Assembly (NCBI RefSeq): GCF_017874425.1
Contig: NZ_JAGGLL010000013.1
Location: forward strand, 52,340 to 116,339
Source: Clostridium punense
Lineage (GTDB): Bacteria; Bacillota; Clostridia; Clostridiales; Clostridiaceae
DNA length: 64,000 nucleotides
Reading direction: 5' to 3'
The notes below the pieces were generated by a model that made no database searches, had not been told where the DNA came from, and saw nothing but the letters and a program-made list of their open reading frames with translations. The translations under genes and the position numbers were made by a program. Of the stretch, positions 9,447-18,760 are shown piece after piece (position 1 is the first letter of the stretch; the number at the start of each line of letters is the position of its first letter).

Positions 9447-10148
9447 ATGAGAACTGTTGAAATAGCGGTAGAAAATAAATCAACTAAAATAAGAAGAGTT
9501 CTATTTATTATTTTAGTGTGCTGTGTAATTATGGGAATTGTTGATGCAGTCATAAGACCAGGCTATGCTATAAAATCAATAATTAAAATTTTCTTATTTC
9601 TAGGATGTCCATTAATTTATTCTGGTTATGATAAGGAAATATATTTGAAGCAGCTATTTTCCATCCATAAGAATAGTTTGATTAAGCCATTACTTTTAGG
9701 TGTTGGAGTATTTCTTGTAATATTAGCAGCATACTTTTTTCTGAAAAACATTTTAGATTTTTCTAAAATAACTTCTTCATTAGAAAGCAATGTAGGTGTA
9801 AGTAAAGACAACTTTGTTTCTGTTTCTCTCTATATATCTTTCATAAATTCTATGTTAGAAGAATTCTTTTTTCGTGGTTTTGCATTTTTATCTTTAAAAA
9901 GATATACTTCTAGATTTTTTTCTTACAGTATAAGTTCCATAGCTTTTGCCTTATATCATGTTTCAATGATGATTGGGTGGTTTTCTATAGCTACCTTATT
10001 GTTAATAATTATAGGACTTATAGTAGGTGGAATAATATTTAACTTCTTGAATGAAAGAAATAAAAATATATATTCATCTTGGATGGTTCACATGTTTGCT
10101 AACTTTGCAATTAATACAGTGGGATTTATTTTGTTTGGATTAATCTAA
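9447..10148 (+). CDS. CPBP-family intramembrane metalloprotease (CAAX/Abi type)
   Basis: Polytopic membrane protein of 233 residues with several hydrophobic helices. Motif 1 (EEFFFRGF, starting at Glu138) holds the paired glutamates and arginine; motif 2 supplies a histidine (FALYHVSMM) and motif 3 another (SSWMVHMFAN). These are the active-site residues of the Rce1-like CPBP proteases, some of which mature peptides or confer bacteriocin self-immunity. It sits alone between the two-component operon and a terminator. The natural substrate is unknown. Confidence 0.88.
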   Translation: MRTVEIAVENKSTKIRRVLFIILVCCVIMGIVDAVIRPGYAIKSIIKIFLFLGCPLIYSGYDKEIYLKQLFSIHKNSLIKPLLLGVGVFLVILAAYFFLKNILDFSKITSSLESNVGVSKDNFVSVSLYISFINSMLEEFFFRGFAFLSLKRYTSRFFSYSISSIAFALYHVSMMIGWFSIATLLLIIIGLIVGGIIFNFLNERNKNIYSSWMVHMFANFAINTVGFILFGLI

Positions 10149-10261
10149 ACAAAAAATCCATAGCATAGTTAACTAGTTTAAAGAATCACTTGTAGTGTAT
10201 AGCTAAAAAGACTCATTAAGTGAATAATTATATTGAAATGCAAAAAACAGTTGATTTATAA

Positions 10262-10308
10262 GGACCAGGTTCATAGTATGTGTGCGCTATGAACCTGGCC
10301 CTTTTTTA
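10262..10308 (+). terminator. Intrinsic terminator
   Basis: CCAGGTTCATAG (10265-10276) and CTATGAACCTGG (10287-10298) form a perfect 12-bp stem followed by CCC and a T run. It ends the CPBP protease transcript and faces the converging AraC gene. Confidence 0.88.
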
Positions 10309-10368
10309 GGTTATAAAATAAATAATGTTGCTATAGCCACTTAAGTTGATACCATCAAATTTATAATT

Positions 10369-11232
10369 TTACTCATTATATTTACAATATTGCTTAGGGG
10401 ATAAATTAAATTCTTTTTTAAAGGTTCTTACAAAAGTAGAGTAATCTCCAAAGCCGCATAGGGAACAAACCTCACCAGCTTGAAGTCCACTTCTAAGAAC
10501 TTCAGCTGCACGTATAACTCTTTTTTTCTGTATATAGTTATGTAAGGTGTAGCCAGTTTCTTGTTTAAATAGATGCATCAAATAATATTTGTTTAGGTAA
10601 AACTTTTCAGAAATTACATCTATGGACAAATCCTCCTGTAGATTTAAATTTATAAAACTTAAAATGTTTTCTATTCTAGGATCATATTTAATATCTTCAA
10701 TACTTTCACCAAAACTTGTTTCCAGAAATAATCTGTTTATCTTCACCATTAGCTGAAGAAATAATGCATTTTTTAAAATATAACTGCCAAAAGCTTTGTC
10801 TTTAATTGACTCTTCTAGGTCAGAAAGATTTTGTTTAAGTGAAGTTATATTCATTCTATTTAATCTAATTAGATTAAGTTTTTTTTCAGTTGCCAATTGA
10901 AAACAATTCAAAAGATTACAATTATCTTTATTATGTTCTTCTAAAAACAAAGGATTTAACCATAATATTATTCTTTCATAGGGAGTGGTAGAACTTATTA
11001 TTGGTAAATGGAGGTCATTTTTTCCTACTAAAAGAATATCCCAAGGCTTAAGAGTATAAGATTTTCCTTCAATTATGTAAGTAACCTGACCAGAAATAAA
11101 AATAATTATTTTATTAAAATCATGGTAGTGAGTTTCAAATTCATTTTTCTTTTGATCTTTTAGGTTGAAAAAGTGAAAATCCTCATTTAGGTATCCTTTT
11201 TTCACTTTTTCAGTAGAAATACTTTTATTCAT
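10369..11232 (-). CDS. AraC-family transcriptional regulator with cupin sensor
   Basis: Transcription factor of 287 residues. The N-terminal part (about 25-110) is a cupin-like AraC_binding domain (FETHYHDFNKIIIFISG, YTLKPWDILLVG), and the C-terminal 100 residues form the double helix-turn-helix of AraC proteins (LSIDVISEKFYLNKYYLMHLFKQETG and the second helix near GFGDYSTFVRTFKKEF). A GAGGTGAT ribosome site fixes the ATG at 11232. It is divergent from the symporter at 11361, with 128 bases between, so it probably controls that transporter in response to a related ligand. That link is inference. Confidence 0.92.
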   Translation of the reverse strand: MNKSISTEKVKKGYLNEDFHFFNLKDQKKNEFETHYHDFNKIIIFISGQVTYIIEGKSYTLKPWDILLVGKNDLHLPIISSTTPYERIILWLNPLFLEEHNKDNCNLLNCFQLATEKKLNLIRLNRMNITSLKQNLSDLEESIKDKAFGSYILKNALFLQLMVKINRLFLETSFGESIEDIKYDPRIENILSFINLNLQEDLSIDVISEKFYLNKYYLMHLFKQETGYTLHNYIQKKRVIRAAEVLRSGLQAGEVCSLCGFGDYSTFVRTFKKEFNLSPKQYCKYNE

Positions 11233-11360
11233 ATTATCACCTCAAACTATATATTAATTATAGCACTTTATGCAATAAATTAAACACTAGTTACAATAAA
11301 AATTGTATTTAAAGCTACTATAATAGTTAATATAGATGAATTTTTAGGAGTTGAGTATAT

Positions 11361-12605
11361 ATGAGTAAATTATTAAAGAATTATAAAACTTCCATAGTAT
11401 TACTTTTATCAATACTATTTGGTGGGATAATAGGAATTGTATTTGGTCCTAAAGCCACAATACTAGAACCTTTTGGGCAAATTTTTTTAAACTTGATGTT
11501 TACCATAATAGTACCTTTGGTTTTCTTTAGTGTAGCTTCCGCCATAGCAAATATGGGAAATATGAATAGGTTGGGGAAAATAATAGCAAATGTTGCAATA
11601 GTTTTTATTGGTACTGCTTTAATAGCGGGCATATTAGCTATAATAGGAACACTAATCTTTAATCCAACAGAAGGACTAAAGAGCGAAGTTATAAAAACAC
11701 TTCTATCGCAATCAGATGTGAAAGTTAGTAATAGCACTGAAAAGATAGCATTATCACAACAATTGGTAAAAACAATTACAGTAGGAGATTTTTCAGCATT
11801 GCTTTCTAAGAGCAATATGCTTCAACTTATTCTATTTTCCACTCTATTTGGATTATCAACAGCTTTAGTAGGAGAAAAAGCTGTAGTTGTAAGGAACTTT
11901 TTAAGTTCTGCAACTGTTGTAATGATGAAGATGGTAGATATAATAATGTACTATGCTCCAATAGGTTTAGGTTGCTATTTTGCCTCAGTTGTAGGACAGT
12001 TAGGAACACAGATTTTAGAGGGATATTTAAAGGTATTTCTTTTATATGGAGGGTTAACTCTTATTTATTATTTTGCAATCTTTAGCTTGTACTCATATTT
12101 ATCAGCAGGAAAAAGAGGGTTTGGAAGCTTTTGGAAAAATGCTCTTTCACCAACTGTAACAGCATTAGCAACTTGTTCTAGTGCTGCATCTATTCCAGTT
12201 AATCTTGAAGCGACTAAAAAAATAGGAGTACCACAGGATATTGCAGAAACTGTTATACCTCTAGGGGCAAATACTCATAAAGATGGATCAGTTATTGGGG
12301 GCGTATTAAAAGTAGTATTTCTATTTGGTATATTTGGTAAGGACTTTAATAATGCTCCAACTCTTCTATCAATATTAGCAGTAGGATTTTTAGTTGGAGC
12401 CGTAATGGGAGCTATACCTGGTGGTGGAATGATTGGAGAAATGCTTATAATAAGTATATATGGATTTCCACCAACGGCTCTTCCAATCATAGCTGTAATT
12501 AGCACAATTATAGATGCTCCGGCTACAGTGCTAAATTCCACAGGAAATACAGTTTGTGCAATGCTTGTTACCAGACTGGTCGACGGTAAAAGTTGGTTAA
12601 AATAA
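11361..12605 (+). CDS. Dicarboxylate/amino-acid:cation symporter (DAACS family)
   Basis: Secondary transporter of the glutamate/aspartate/dicarboxylate family (GltP/DctA/SstT type), 414 residues with about eight membrane segments and re-entrant loops. The serine-rich loop TCSSAASIPVNLEATKK and the conserved GANTHKDGSVIGG segment (NMDGT in many relatives) mark the substrate and cation sites; the late ISTIIDAPATVLNSTGN matches the second hairpin and helix 8. The exact substrate (glutamate, aspartate, serine, C4-dicarboxylate) cannot be fixed. The divergent AraC gene is the likely regulator. Confidence 0.92.
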   Translation: MSKLLKNYKTSIVLLLSILFGGIIGIVFGPKATILEPFGQIFLNLMFTIIVPLVFFSVASAIANMGNMNRLGKIIANVAIVFIGTALIAGILAIIGTLIFNPTEGLKSEVIKTLLSQSDVKVSNSTEKIALSQQLVKTITVGDFSALLSKSNMLQLILFSTLFGLSTALVGEKAVVVRNFLSSATVVMMKMVDIIMYYAPIGLGCYFASVVGQLGTQILEGYLKVFLLYGGLTLIYYFAIFSLYSYLSAGKRGFGSFWKNALSPTVTALATCSSAASIPVNLEATKKIGVPQDIAETVIPLGANTHKDGSVIGGVLKVVFLFGIFGKDFNNAPTLLSILAVGFLVGAVMGAIPGGGMIGEMLIISIYGFPPTALPIIAVISTIIDAPATVLNSTGNTVCAMLVTRLVDGKSWLK

Positions 12606-12616
12606 ATCTTTTGATA

Positions 12617-12653
12617 TTTAAGCTATGCCTCTTAAGCATAGCTTAAATTTTTT
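12617..12653 (+). terminator. Intrinsic terminator
   Basis: TTTAAGCTATGC and GCATAGCTTAAA form a perfect 12-bp stem followed by TTTTTT. It ends the symporter transcript and touches the end of the converging flippase gene. Confidence 0.88.
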
Positions 12654-14112
12654 AGACTTCAGCCTTCCTAGCTAAGTATCTCTTATAGAGTTTATTAAAA
12701 ATTTTACTAAATATAAAGGTATTAATATCTGATTTTAATAGGAATAAACATAGGATATAAACAACTCCACCTGTTGATACCTGTATAAGGGTAGTTTTTG
12801 GGGCAGGCCCAAGAAAACAACCTATAAGGGTTACAGGAATGAACATTATTAAGCCAGAAATAAAATACTTTCCTAAATTAGAATAGAGTTTTGATATCTT
12901 TATATCATTTCTTAAAAAGTACATTTGAGTTGAAGTCACTGCAATTTCAGCTAATACTGTAGCTATGGCAGCTCCGATGGATTGGAATTTTTTTATGAAA
13001 ACTAAATTAAGTCCTAAATTTAAAACAGCACCAACTACTACTGAAATAGTAAATTCACTAGTTCTGCCTGTAGGAATCATATACTGCATTCCCATTACAT
13101 TACTCCAAGCAATAGCAATGACTATAGGGCTTAGAATGATTAATAGGGTGCTACATTTTGCAAACTCACTGCCTAGGAACCAACCAGTAAATTGTCTAGA
13201 AACACCTATCATTCCTAGCATGAAGGGAATTGCTAAATAGGATACAAAGTTTAGCACTGTATATATGTAGTAACTTACCTTATCTTTTTCGCCTTTAGCA
13301 AAGCTATTTGATATTCTAGGAAGCATTACCCCTCCAATAGCAGTAATTGATGCCAATGAAATTTTAATTATCTTATCAGCACTTTCATAAAAACCAACCT
13401 CTTGAGTGGTAGACATGACTCCTAGCATAGTTTTATTTACCACCAAGTACACATGGATGGCTATTTGGGGAATAAACAGCTCAAGAGAAGGTTTTAAGTG
13501 GGAGGTTATATCTTTAAAGGTTATTTTCACTTTATTTACGATATTTTTTAAGTAAGCCCACATAACAATTTGTCCTAGAAATACGGATAAAGTGGAAATT
13601 ACAATGTATTTCCATAAGTCTTCAGGAGTTTTTATAAATACAAAAATGCAAACTACTCCTAAAATCCTAAAAAATATACTTCTGATAATTAATTTCTTAA
13701 AATCTTCAATTCCAACAAACAGCCAACTAATGTCGATAGCAATGGACATTAGATTTAGGGCTTGAATTACTTGGATTAACTTGTATTTATCAACAAAGAA
13801 AATAGTAAATATAATGTATAAAGTAAATGAAATACTACATAGTACACATTGTAAAGTAAAGATACTCCAAAAAGCTTTTGAGAGTTCTTCTTTATCGTCT
13901 CTTTTGTAAGCTACAGTTCTGCTAGCATAGAGACCTATACCTAAAGAGCCAAAAATTGCAAAGTATTGGACTATAGAAGCAGTATAAGCATTTATTCCAA
14001 TACCCTCAGCCCCTAAAACTCTAGATACATAGGGGACAGTAATAAATGGAATTATTACTGAAAGTATTTGATAAATTACATTATAGGTATAGTTTTTTGC
14101 AATGCTTTCCAT
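12652..14112 (-). CDS. Polysaccharide flippase (Wzx/RfbX-like, MOP superfamily)
   Basis: Integral membrane protein of 486 residues with about 12-14 hydrophobic helices, matching the Polysacc_synt (RfbX) family that flips undecaprenyl-linked oligosaccharides to the outer face. The opening region YQILSVIIPFITVPYVSRVLG is highly characteristic. Its ATG shares one base with the stop of the mutase gene (TAATG), so translation is coupled. It is the last gene of the three-gene minus-strand operon and presumably exports the galactofuranose-containing unit made by the other two. Confidence 0.93.
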   Translation of the reverse strand: MESIAKNYTYNVIYQILSVIIPFITVPYVSRVLGAEGIGINAYTASIVQYFAIFGSLGIGLYASRTVAYKRDDKEELSKAFWSIFTLQCVLCSISFTLYIIFTIFFVDKYKLIQVIQALNLMSIAIDISWLFVGIEDFKKLIIRSIFFRILGVVCIFVFIKTPEDLWKYIVISTLSVFLGQIVMWAYLKNIVNKVKITFKDITSHLKPSLELFIPQIAIHVYLVVNKTMLGVMSTTQEVGFYESADKIIKISLASITAIGGVMLPRISNSFAKGEKDKVSYYIYTVLNFVSYLAIPFMLGMIGVSRQFTGWFLGSEFAKCSTLLIILSPIVIAIAWSNVMGMQYMIPTGRTSEFTISVVVGAVLNLGLNLVFIKKFQSIGAAIATVLAEIAVTSTQMYFLRNDIKISKLYSNLGKYFISGLIMFIPVTLIGCFLGPAPKTTLIQVSTGGVVYILCLFLLKSDINTFIFSKIFNKLYKRYLARKAEV

Positions 14113-15209
14113 TAAGCTTTCACCATAAACTCATTATTAAATGTGTCTAAAGCTCTTTTAATTGTAGCATCCATATCATAATACTTATATTCAGCTAAGC
14201 GTCCTATAAATATAACGCTTTTTTCTTTATTGCACTCTTCTTTGTATAAATTATATTGATCAGCACATTCTTTAGTTGGGTAAGGATAATAAGGTTCTCC
14301 TTCCCAAGTAGGATATTCTTTTAAAATAGTAGTTTTATTGCTTTGTTGACCAGTCATTTTTGTAAACTCTGTAATTCTAGTAAAATCATAATCATTAGGA
14401 TAATTTACAACTGGTGCTTCTTGGTAGCAAGAGTAGTCTAGGGTTTCAAAATCAAATTTTATTGACCTGTAGGTAAGTTTTCCATGTGTATAGTCAAAAA
14501 AGTAATCTACCGGTCCAGTGTATATTAGTTTTTCATAATTAAAATTATGAAGAACTTCCTTGTAATCTGTGTTTAGTAAGATATGTATCCTGGGATTAGT
14601 TACCATTTTATGAACCATAGCTGTGTATCCAGATTTAGGCATTCCTTGGTATTGATTAGTAAAGTAGCGAGTATCCCTATTATATCTTACTGGAATTCTT
14701 GAAATAACGGACTTGTCTAAAGCATCTGGGTATACATCCCACTGTTTTTTTGTATAATTCTTAAAGAATTTTTCGTAAATTTCCTTACCAGCTTTACTTA
14801 AAACCACGTCCTCTGAGTTTGTCACTTGATCAATAGGTTGTGCTTGCTTTTTTAAGAATTCTTCAATTTCAAAGTTGGATAAATTTAAATTGTAGAGTTT
14901 ATTTATAGTCTCTGTGGTTATAGGCATAGGAATTAACTGCCCATCTATGTAAGATAGTACTCTGTGCTGATAATAATTCCATTTAGTAAAATTACTTAAA
15001 TAGTCCCATACATCTTTATGATTTGTGTGGAAAATATGAGGACCATAATTATGTATCAATATACCGTCTTCATTATAGGAATCATAACAATTTCCACCAA
15101 TATGATTTCTTTTTTCAATTACCAAAACATTCTCATGGAGACAGGTTGCAATTCTTTCAGCTATGGTAATTCCACTTAAACCTGCACCGACTACTACGTA
15201 TTTATACAT
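14112..15209 (-). CDS. glf: UDP-galactopyranose mutase
   Basis: FAD enzyme interconverting UDP-galactopyranose and UDP-galactofuranose. The start at 15209 (MYKYVVVGAG) is chosen because GAGGAG lies just upstream and the Rossmann dinucleotide motif VGAGLSGIT then begins at once; the longer frame to 15239 lies within the previous gene. Conserved family segments are visible: HIGGNCYD, GPHIFHTN, the lid region KQWDVYPDALDKSVISRIPVRYNRDTR (split here only by prose) and GRLAEYKYYDMD near the C terminus. The length, about 365 residues, is standard. It overlaps the glycosyltransferase by 8 bases. Confidence 0.96.
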   Translation of the reverse strand: MYKYVVVGAGLSGITIAERIATCLHENVLVIEKRNHIGGNCYDSYNEDGILIHNYGPHIFHTNHKDVWDYLSNFTKWNYYQHRVLSYIDGQLIPMPITTETINKLYNLNLSNFEIEEFLKKQAQPIDQVTNSEDVVLSKAGKEIYEKFFKNYTKKQWDVYPDALDKSVISRIPVRYNRDTRYFTNQYQGMPKSGYTAMVHKMVTNPRIHILLNTDYKEVLHNFNYEKLIYTGPVDYFFDYTHGKLTYRSIKFDFETLDYSCYQEAPVVNYPNDYDFTRITEFTKMTGQQSNKTTILKEYPTWEGEPYYPYPTKECADQYNLYKEECNKEKSVIFIGRLAEYKYYDMDATIKRALDTFNNEFMVKA

Positions 15210-16317
15210 TTTTATTCTCCTCACTAAAATCCTCTTCAATTTTTCTAATTATACTTTGGATATAGTGTCCGCTGGTTACTTTTTTGTTGAAGTCAGAAAT
15301 GTTATTTTTCATTTCTAGGTATTGCTCATTACTAACTTCAGAAATAGCATCAGCAATTTCAGTAAGACTATCAACTAAGATGCCTATTCTATTCTTAGAA
15401 ATTAAATCTGCTATTGCTGCATTTTTCCACGTAACCACAGGCATTCCAGCGGCCATGTACAAAGAAAGCTTATGAGGATTATTGAATCTTAAGTATTGCC
15501 CAAAATGTCCTGAGCAGGTATTGAGTTCCTCACCATCCCATATAAGGCCGAAGTGTCCTTCCATCTTTCTAGGTAGTTCATCAGGCTTAAAAACGCCCTT
15601 ATAGGAATAATTCTTACAGTTAATGCTGGTATCATCAAATTCTATACCATAGAGATTCAAGGATAAATCTTTAAGAATTTCATCGGTAAAAGCATATAAA
15701 AACTTTGATTTATGCATAGAAAGGTTTCCGGCAAATACTAGGGATTTAGTGCCATTGGTGGCAAGACTTTCATCAGGGTAAGAAGCAAGTTCTTCTCCAA
15801 ATTCCGTTAAGAAATTTGGTGCTAAGTTATTCATTCTATAATCAAATACTTCTAGGTTAAAAACATTCTTTTTCAAACCTTTATTTGTCAGCCATTCTGT
15901 CATTATAGGATTATGGGAGATAACATGATGAAAAGAGTTCAAACGCTGTATTTCTTTTTCAATCTCCTCATCGGGCCTTTGGAATCTTAGGGTATCTATA
16001 TCATGAACCAATGCAACAACCTTTACATTTTTTCTCATGAGCCTTCTAAAAATAGATGTTAAAACTATTGAACGATGAGGGTAGGGATATTGGATTAATA
16101 CTAGAGAATTAGGTTGAACTTTGCGTACAACACCTGGTGACGTTAAAAAAAAGTTGATATAGTTCTTCAATTTTTTCAGGAATTTCTTTGAGTCATTTAC
16201 TTTAAAAGTCAAAACCTCAAAACCATTATTTTTCAAAAAATAGTTAACATCTTCTCTTGCTTTACTACCTGCATGGAACAAATTTGAGATTTGGGGTTCT
16301 AAAACATACTTATCCAT
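15202..16317 (-). CDS. Glycosyltransferase, probable galactofuranosyltransferase (WbbI-like)
   Basis: First gene of the glycan operon, 371 residues, preceded by AGGAGG. It has a GT-B layout: the N-terminal half with VVALVHDIDTLR and HVISHNPIMTEWL, the C-terminal half with LVFAGNLS, LIWDGEELNTCSGHFG and NNPHKLSLYMAAGMPVV (nucleotide-sugar binding). This pattern resembles beta-1,6-galactofuranosyltransferases of the WbbI type, and the overlapping mutase gene supplies exactly that donor, so transfer of Galf is the most likely role. Family membership is fairly sure; the linkage is not. Confidence 0.8.
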   Translation of the reverse strand: MDKYVLEPQISNLFHAGSKAREDVNYFLKNNGFEVLTFKVNDSKKFLKKLKNYINFFLTSPGVVRKVQPNSLVLIQYPYPHRSIVLTSIFRRLMRKNVKVVALVHDIDTLRFQRPDEEIEKEIQRLNSFHHVISHNPIMTEWLTNKGLKKNVFNLEVFDYRMNNLAPNFLTEFGEELASYPDESLATNGTKSLVFAGNLSMHKSKFLYAFTDEILKDLSLNLYGIEFDDTSINCKNYSYKGVFKPDELPRKMEGHFGLIWDGEELNTCSGHFGQYLRFNNPHKLSLYMAAGMPVVTWKNAAIADLISKNRIGILVDSLTEIADAISEVSNEQYLEMKNNISDFNKKVTSGHYIQSIIRKIEEDFSEENKNV

Positions 16318-16899
16318 TTATATCCTCCTATTGTGTAATTAATCAATTATATTGGTGATAAAAAATTACCAGTTTATGCTCCATTGGTTATTATTAACAA
16401 GAGTGAATGGGGATATACCTCATTTATGAATAAGTACAAGGTGTTAATAAGTAAATTAACACAATCAAAATAACTAGTATTTTATAGGATGGTAATTATG
16501 TAAGTAAAGCTAGCTTAGTAATATGACTTAATTAAACTTAACAAAGGATAGCCAGTATAAAAAATCATAGGTCAATTTACTTGTAAATATATAATCTATA
16601 AATTTGGAGTCTCCAAAATATTTTTTGAAATTTATACTAAAGACTAAAAAACTTAAGAAGTAAGAAATTTAGGTAATCTTAGACTAGATGATATGATGAT
16701 AGTTTTAAATGTACACATATATAAGTGAGCTTGAATAAAATTACAGAAAAATGATTCGATGTATATGAAAATAAATTGACACAATACATTTCTGGGAGTG
16801 AAATTTAATTAGATGAATATAGAAATAAAACTTGTGAGGATATTTTTATATCTTATATTGTTTTGGGTATATTAGAGATTTATTTTTGGAGGGGTCAAT
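16318..16899. other. Intergenic region with an orphan coding-like fragment
   Basis: 582 bases between divergent units. Its left edge carries the ribosome site and presumably the promoter of the glycan operon on the minus strand. On the plus strand 16339-16473 is an open stretch without a start codon whose translation looks protein-like (DKKLPVYAPLVIINKSEWGY and onward). A TTGACA at 16776 may drive the gene at 16900. Otherwise AT-rich with nothing else evident. Confidence 0.5.
16776..16804 (+). promoter_or_regulatory. Possible promoter of the ArsR operon
   Basis: TTGACA (16776-16781), a 17-nt spacer and the weak -10 TGAAAT (16799-16804), about 95 bases before the gene at 16900. The -35 is perfect, the -10 poor. 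Confidence 0.35.
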
Positions 16900-17310
16900 A
16901 TGTTATTATGTGAAGAATTAAAAGTAGAATATTTAGGAGAACTTCAGGAGTTAACTAATGATTTGAAAGAAAAATCCTTAAAGTTAGCTGAAGAAGGTTC
17001 AGAGGATGAAGCAATTTTAGAAAAGATAAAGGTAAATGTGGTAGATATGTTTTATAAGCTTTTTAATGTAAGCTACAGGAAGGTTTATAGTAGTGGCGAA
17101 GACAGTGAGCAAGAGTTACTTAGAAAGCTTTCACAAGAATATTTTAATTTTTTTTATAAGATTCCAGAACCATGGAAAGAAAAAATGGTTAAAGATAAAG
17201 AGTTTAATATGATGGAAGAATATTTTAAGGAAGAAATCAAGATTAAAACTTCAGAGCAAATAAAAGATATATTTATTAAGCATATTGATAAATATAGTCA
17301 GGAGGATTAG
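16900..17310 (+). CDS. Small acidic protein of unknown function, cotranscribed with an ArsR regulator
   Basis: 136 residues, charged and predicted mostly helical, with no signal peptide, membrane segment or motif that I recognise. The start is supported by GGAGGGG upstream. The stop TAG is immediately followed by the ATG of the ArsR gene, whose ribosome site lies inside this gene, so the two are translationally coupled. It may be the sensor or partner of that regulator, by position only. Confidence 0.75.
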   Translation: MLLCEELKVEYLGELQELTNDLKEKSLKLAEEGSEDEAILEKIKVNVVDMFYKLFNVSYRKVYSSGEDSEQELLRKLSQEYFNFFYKIPEPWKEKMVKDKEFNMMEEYFKEEIKIKTSEQIKDIFIKHIDKYSQED

Positions 17311-17859
17311 ATGAAGGAAAATTGCATAAAAATATTCAAATGCCTTGCTGATAAATCAAGGCTCCTTATAATAAATAATTTGATGGAAAGCCCTATGTAT
17401 GTGGAATTGTTATCTGAAAGGCTAGATTTAGCACCTTCAACTGTATCTTTTCACCTGAAGAAACTGGAAGAGGTTGAGCTAGTTTACTCAATTAAAGAAC
17501 AGTATTATGTAACTTACTATTTAAATAAAGATATGCTTTGTTTAAACTTAGGTGAAATCATTAGTGAAGCCCAGTGGGAAACGGATATACAATCTGAAAG
17601 AGAAGAACAATACAAAGAAAGTGTAATTAAAACTTTTTTCAGCTATGGTAAGTTAAAGTCTATTCCAGTTCAACAGAAAAAAAGAAAAATAGTATTAGAG
17701 AAAATTGCTGAGAGTTTTGAACCAGATAAGGAATATCCTGAAAGAGAAGTTAATATCATTATTGCTGATTTTCATGATGATTTTTGCACAATTAGAAGAG
17801 CTATGATAGAGTTCAAAATTCTTGAAAGAGAAAATAATGTTTACAAAGTAGTTAAATGA
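17311..17859 (+). CDS. ArsR-family winged-helix regulator with C-terminal DUF2087
   Basis: 182 residues. The N-terminal 85 form an ArsR/SmtB winged helix (CLADKSRLLIINNL, then recognition helix LDLAPSTVSFHLKKLEEVEL). The C-terminal 70 (RKIVLEKIAESFEPDKEYPE through the closing KILERENNVYKVV) match DUF2087, a wedge often fused to ArsR domains. No metal-binding cysteine cluster is visible, so it is probably not a metal sensor. It is coupled to the preceding gene and lies 40 bases before the DJ-1 gene. Confidence 0.9.
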   Translation: MKENCIKIFKCLADKSRLLIINNLMESPMYVELLSERLDLAPSTVSFHLKKLEEVELVYSIKEQYYVTYYLNKDMLCLNLGEIISEAQWETDIQSEREEQYKESVIKTFFSYGKLKSIPVQQKKRKIVLEKIAESFEPDKEYPEREVNIIIADFHDDFCTIRRAMIEFKILERENNVYKVVK

Positions 17860-17899
17860 TATAATAAAAGGTAATTAAAGGGGAATTGGAGGGATTTTT

Positions 17900-18475
17900 A
17901 TGGGAAAGATATTAGTTTTTATTTATGACAATATGGCAGACTTTGAAATAACTTTTGTTACTCATCTTTTAGGTGGAGATTTAGGGAAGGAAATAGTTAC
18001 TGTTGGATATGAGGATAATATAATAACAAGCAAATCAGGAATTATGTACAAACCTTCAAAGACTATTAAAGATGCTTTAAAAGATGAGGTAGAGGGATTA
18101 ATTATTCCAGGGGGATGAAATGGAGAAGTTAGAGAAGAGCTTGTAGAACTAATACAAAGTGTGAAAACAAAGGGTAATTTATTGGGAGCTATATGTGCTG
18201 GTCCTAGATTCCTAGCAAAAGCAGGGGTTTTAAATGATGTGAAATACACAACATCGATAATTAATTGGACTGAAACTCATGTGCAAAATTTTAAGGAAGA
18301 GGATCCTTTTCCTAGACAAAATTTTATAGTTGATAGAGTTGTTAGAGATAAAAATGTAATAACTGCACAAGGATATGCTTTTATTGATTTTGCAGTTGAA
18401 ATCCTCGATTATTTTGATGGATTTGAAGACGAAGAAGATAAGAATAATTTTATAAAGATAACTAAAGGTATTTAG
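17900..18475 (+). pseudogene. DJ-1/PfpI-family protein interrupted by an in-frame TGA
   Basis: A continuous frame of 192 codons encodes a full-length DJ-1/PfpI glutamine-amidotransferase-like protein, broken by one TGA at 18116-18118. The upstream part runs from GKILVFIYDNMADFEI to LIIPGG; the downstream part continues without frameshift as NGEVREELVELIQ and includes the nucleophile elbow AICAGPRF with the catalytic cysteine. Family members commonly have Trp after IPGG, so a TGG-to-TGA change explains it. Upstream it has a normal ribosome site (GGAGGGATTTTT). It is either a recent pseudogene, a sequencing error or a read-through gene; the nonsense mutation is most likely. Confidence 0.85.
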
Positions 18476-18726
18476 TTATTTTATATGGATGTATATAAGT
18501 TCCTGAAGATTGAGTAAGCAGCTAAGGCTTTCTTTGCAATTATTCGGTTCATCATAGTTAAAAGGATAGTTCTTATGTGCATTCAGCAAAGAAACTTTTA
18601 GATTAAGTAATATTTTAACTGCAAAATAAATAGATCTAGTATATGGAAAAAATATAATGTAAATTATATCAACTTATCAGGGCAAATCACTGGAAAGTGA
18701 AGTATACTAAATTTTCGCGCAATATA

Positions 18727-18754
18727 TTGACAGTAAGTTCCAAAGTAGTATAAT
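18727..18754 (+). promoter_or_regulatory. Sigma-A promoter of the metG T-box transcript
   Basis: TTGACA (18727-18732), 16-nt spacer, TATAAT (18749-18754): both hexamers perfect. Transcription should start near 18761, at the foot of T-box stem I. Confidence 0.85.
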
Positions 18755-18760
18755 TAGTAT

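Noticed and set aside
11381..11815. Minus-strand open frame of 144 codons inside the symporter gene
   Set aside because: Antisense shadow of membrane-protein codons with no ribosome site or recognisable motif.
15210..15239. N-terminal extension of UDP-galactopyranose mutase
   Set aside because: These codons lie within the glycosyltransferase gene and lack a ribosome site; GAGGAG before the ATG at 15209 and the immediate FAD motif fix the start.
18116..18160. Selenocysteine insertion at the TGA of the DJ-1/PfpI gene
   Set aside because: The TGA aligns with a probable Trp and not with the catalytic cysteine, and the downstream bases form no convincing bacterial SECIS hairpin.
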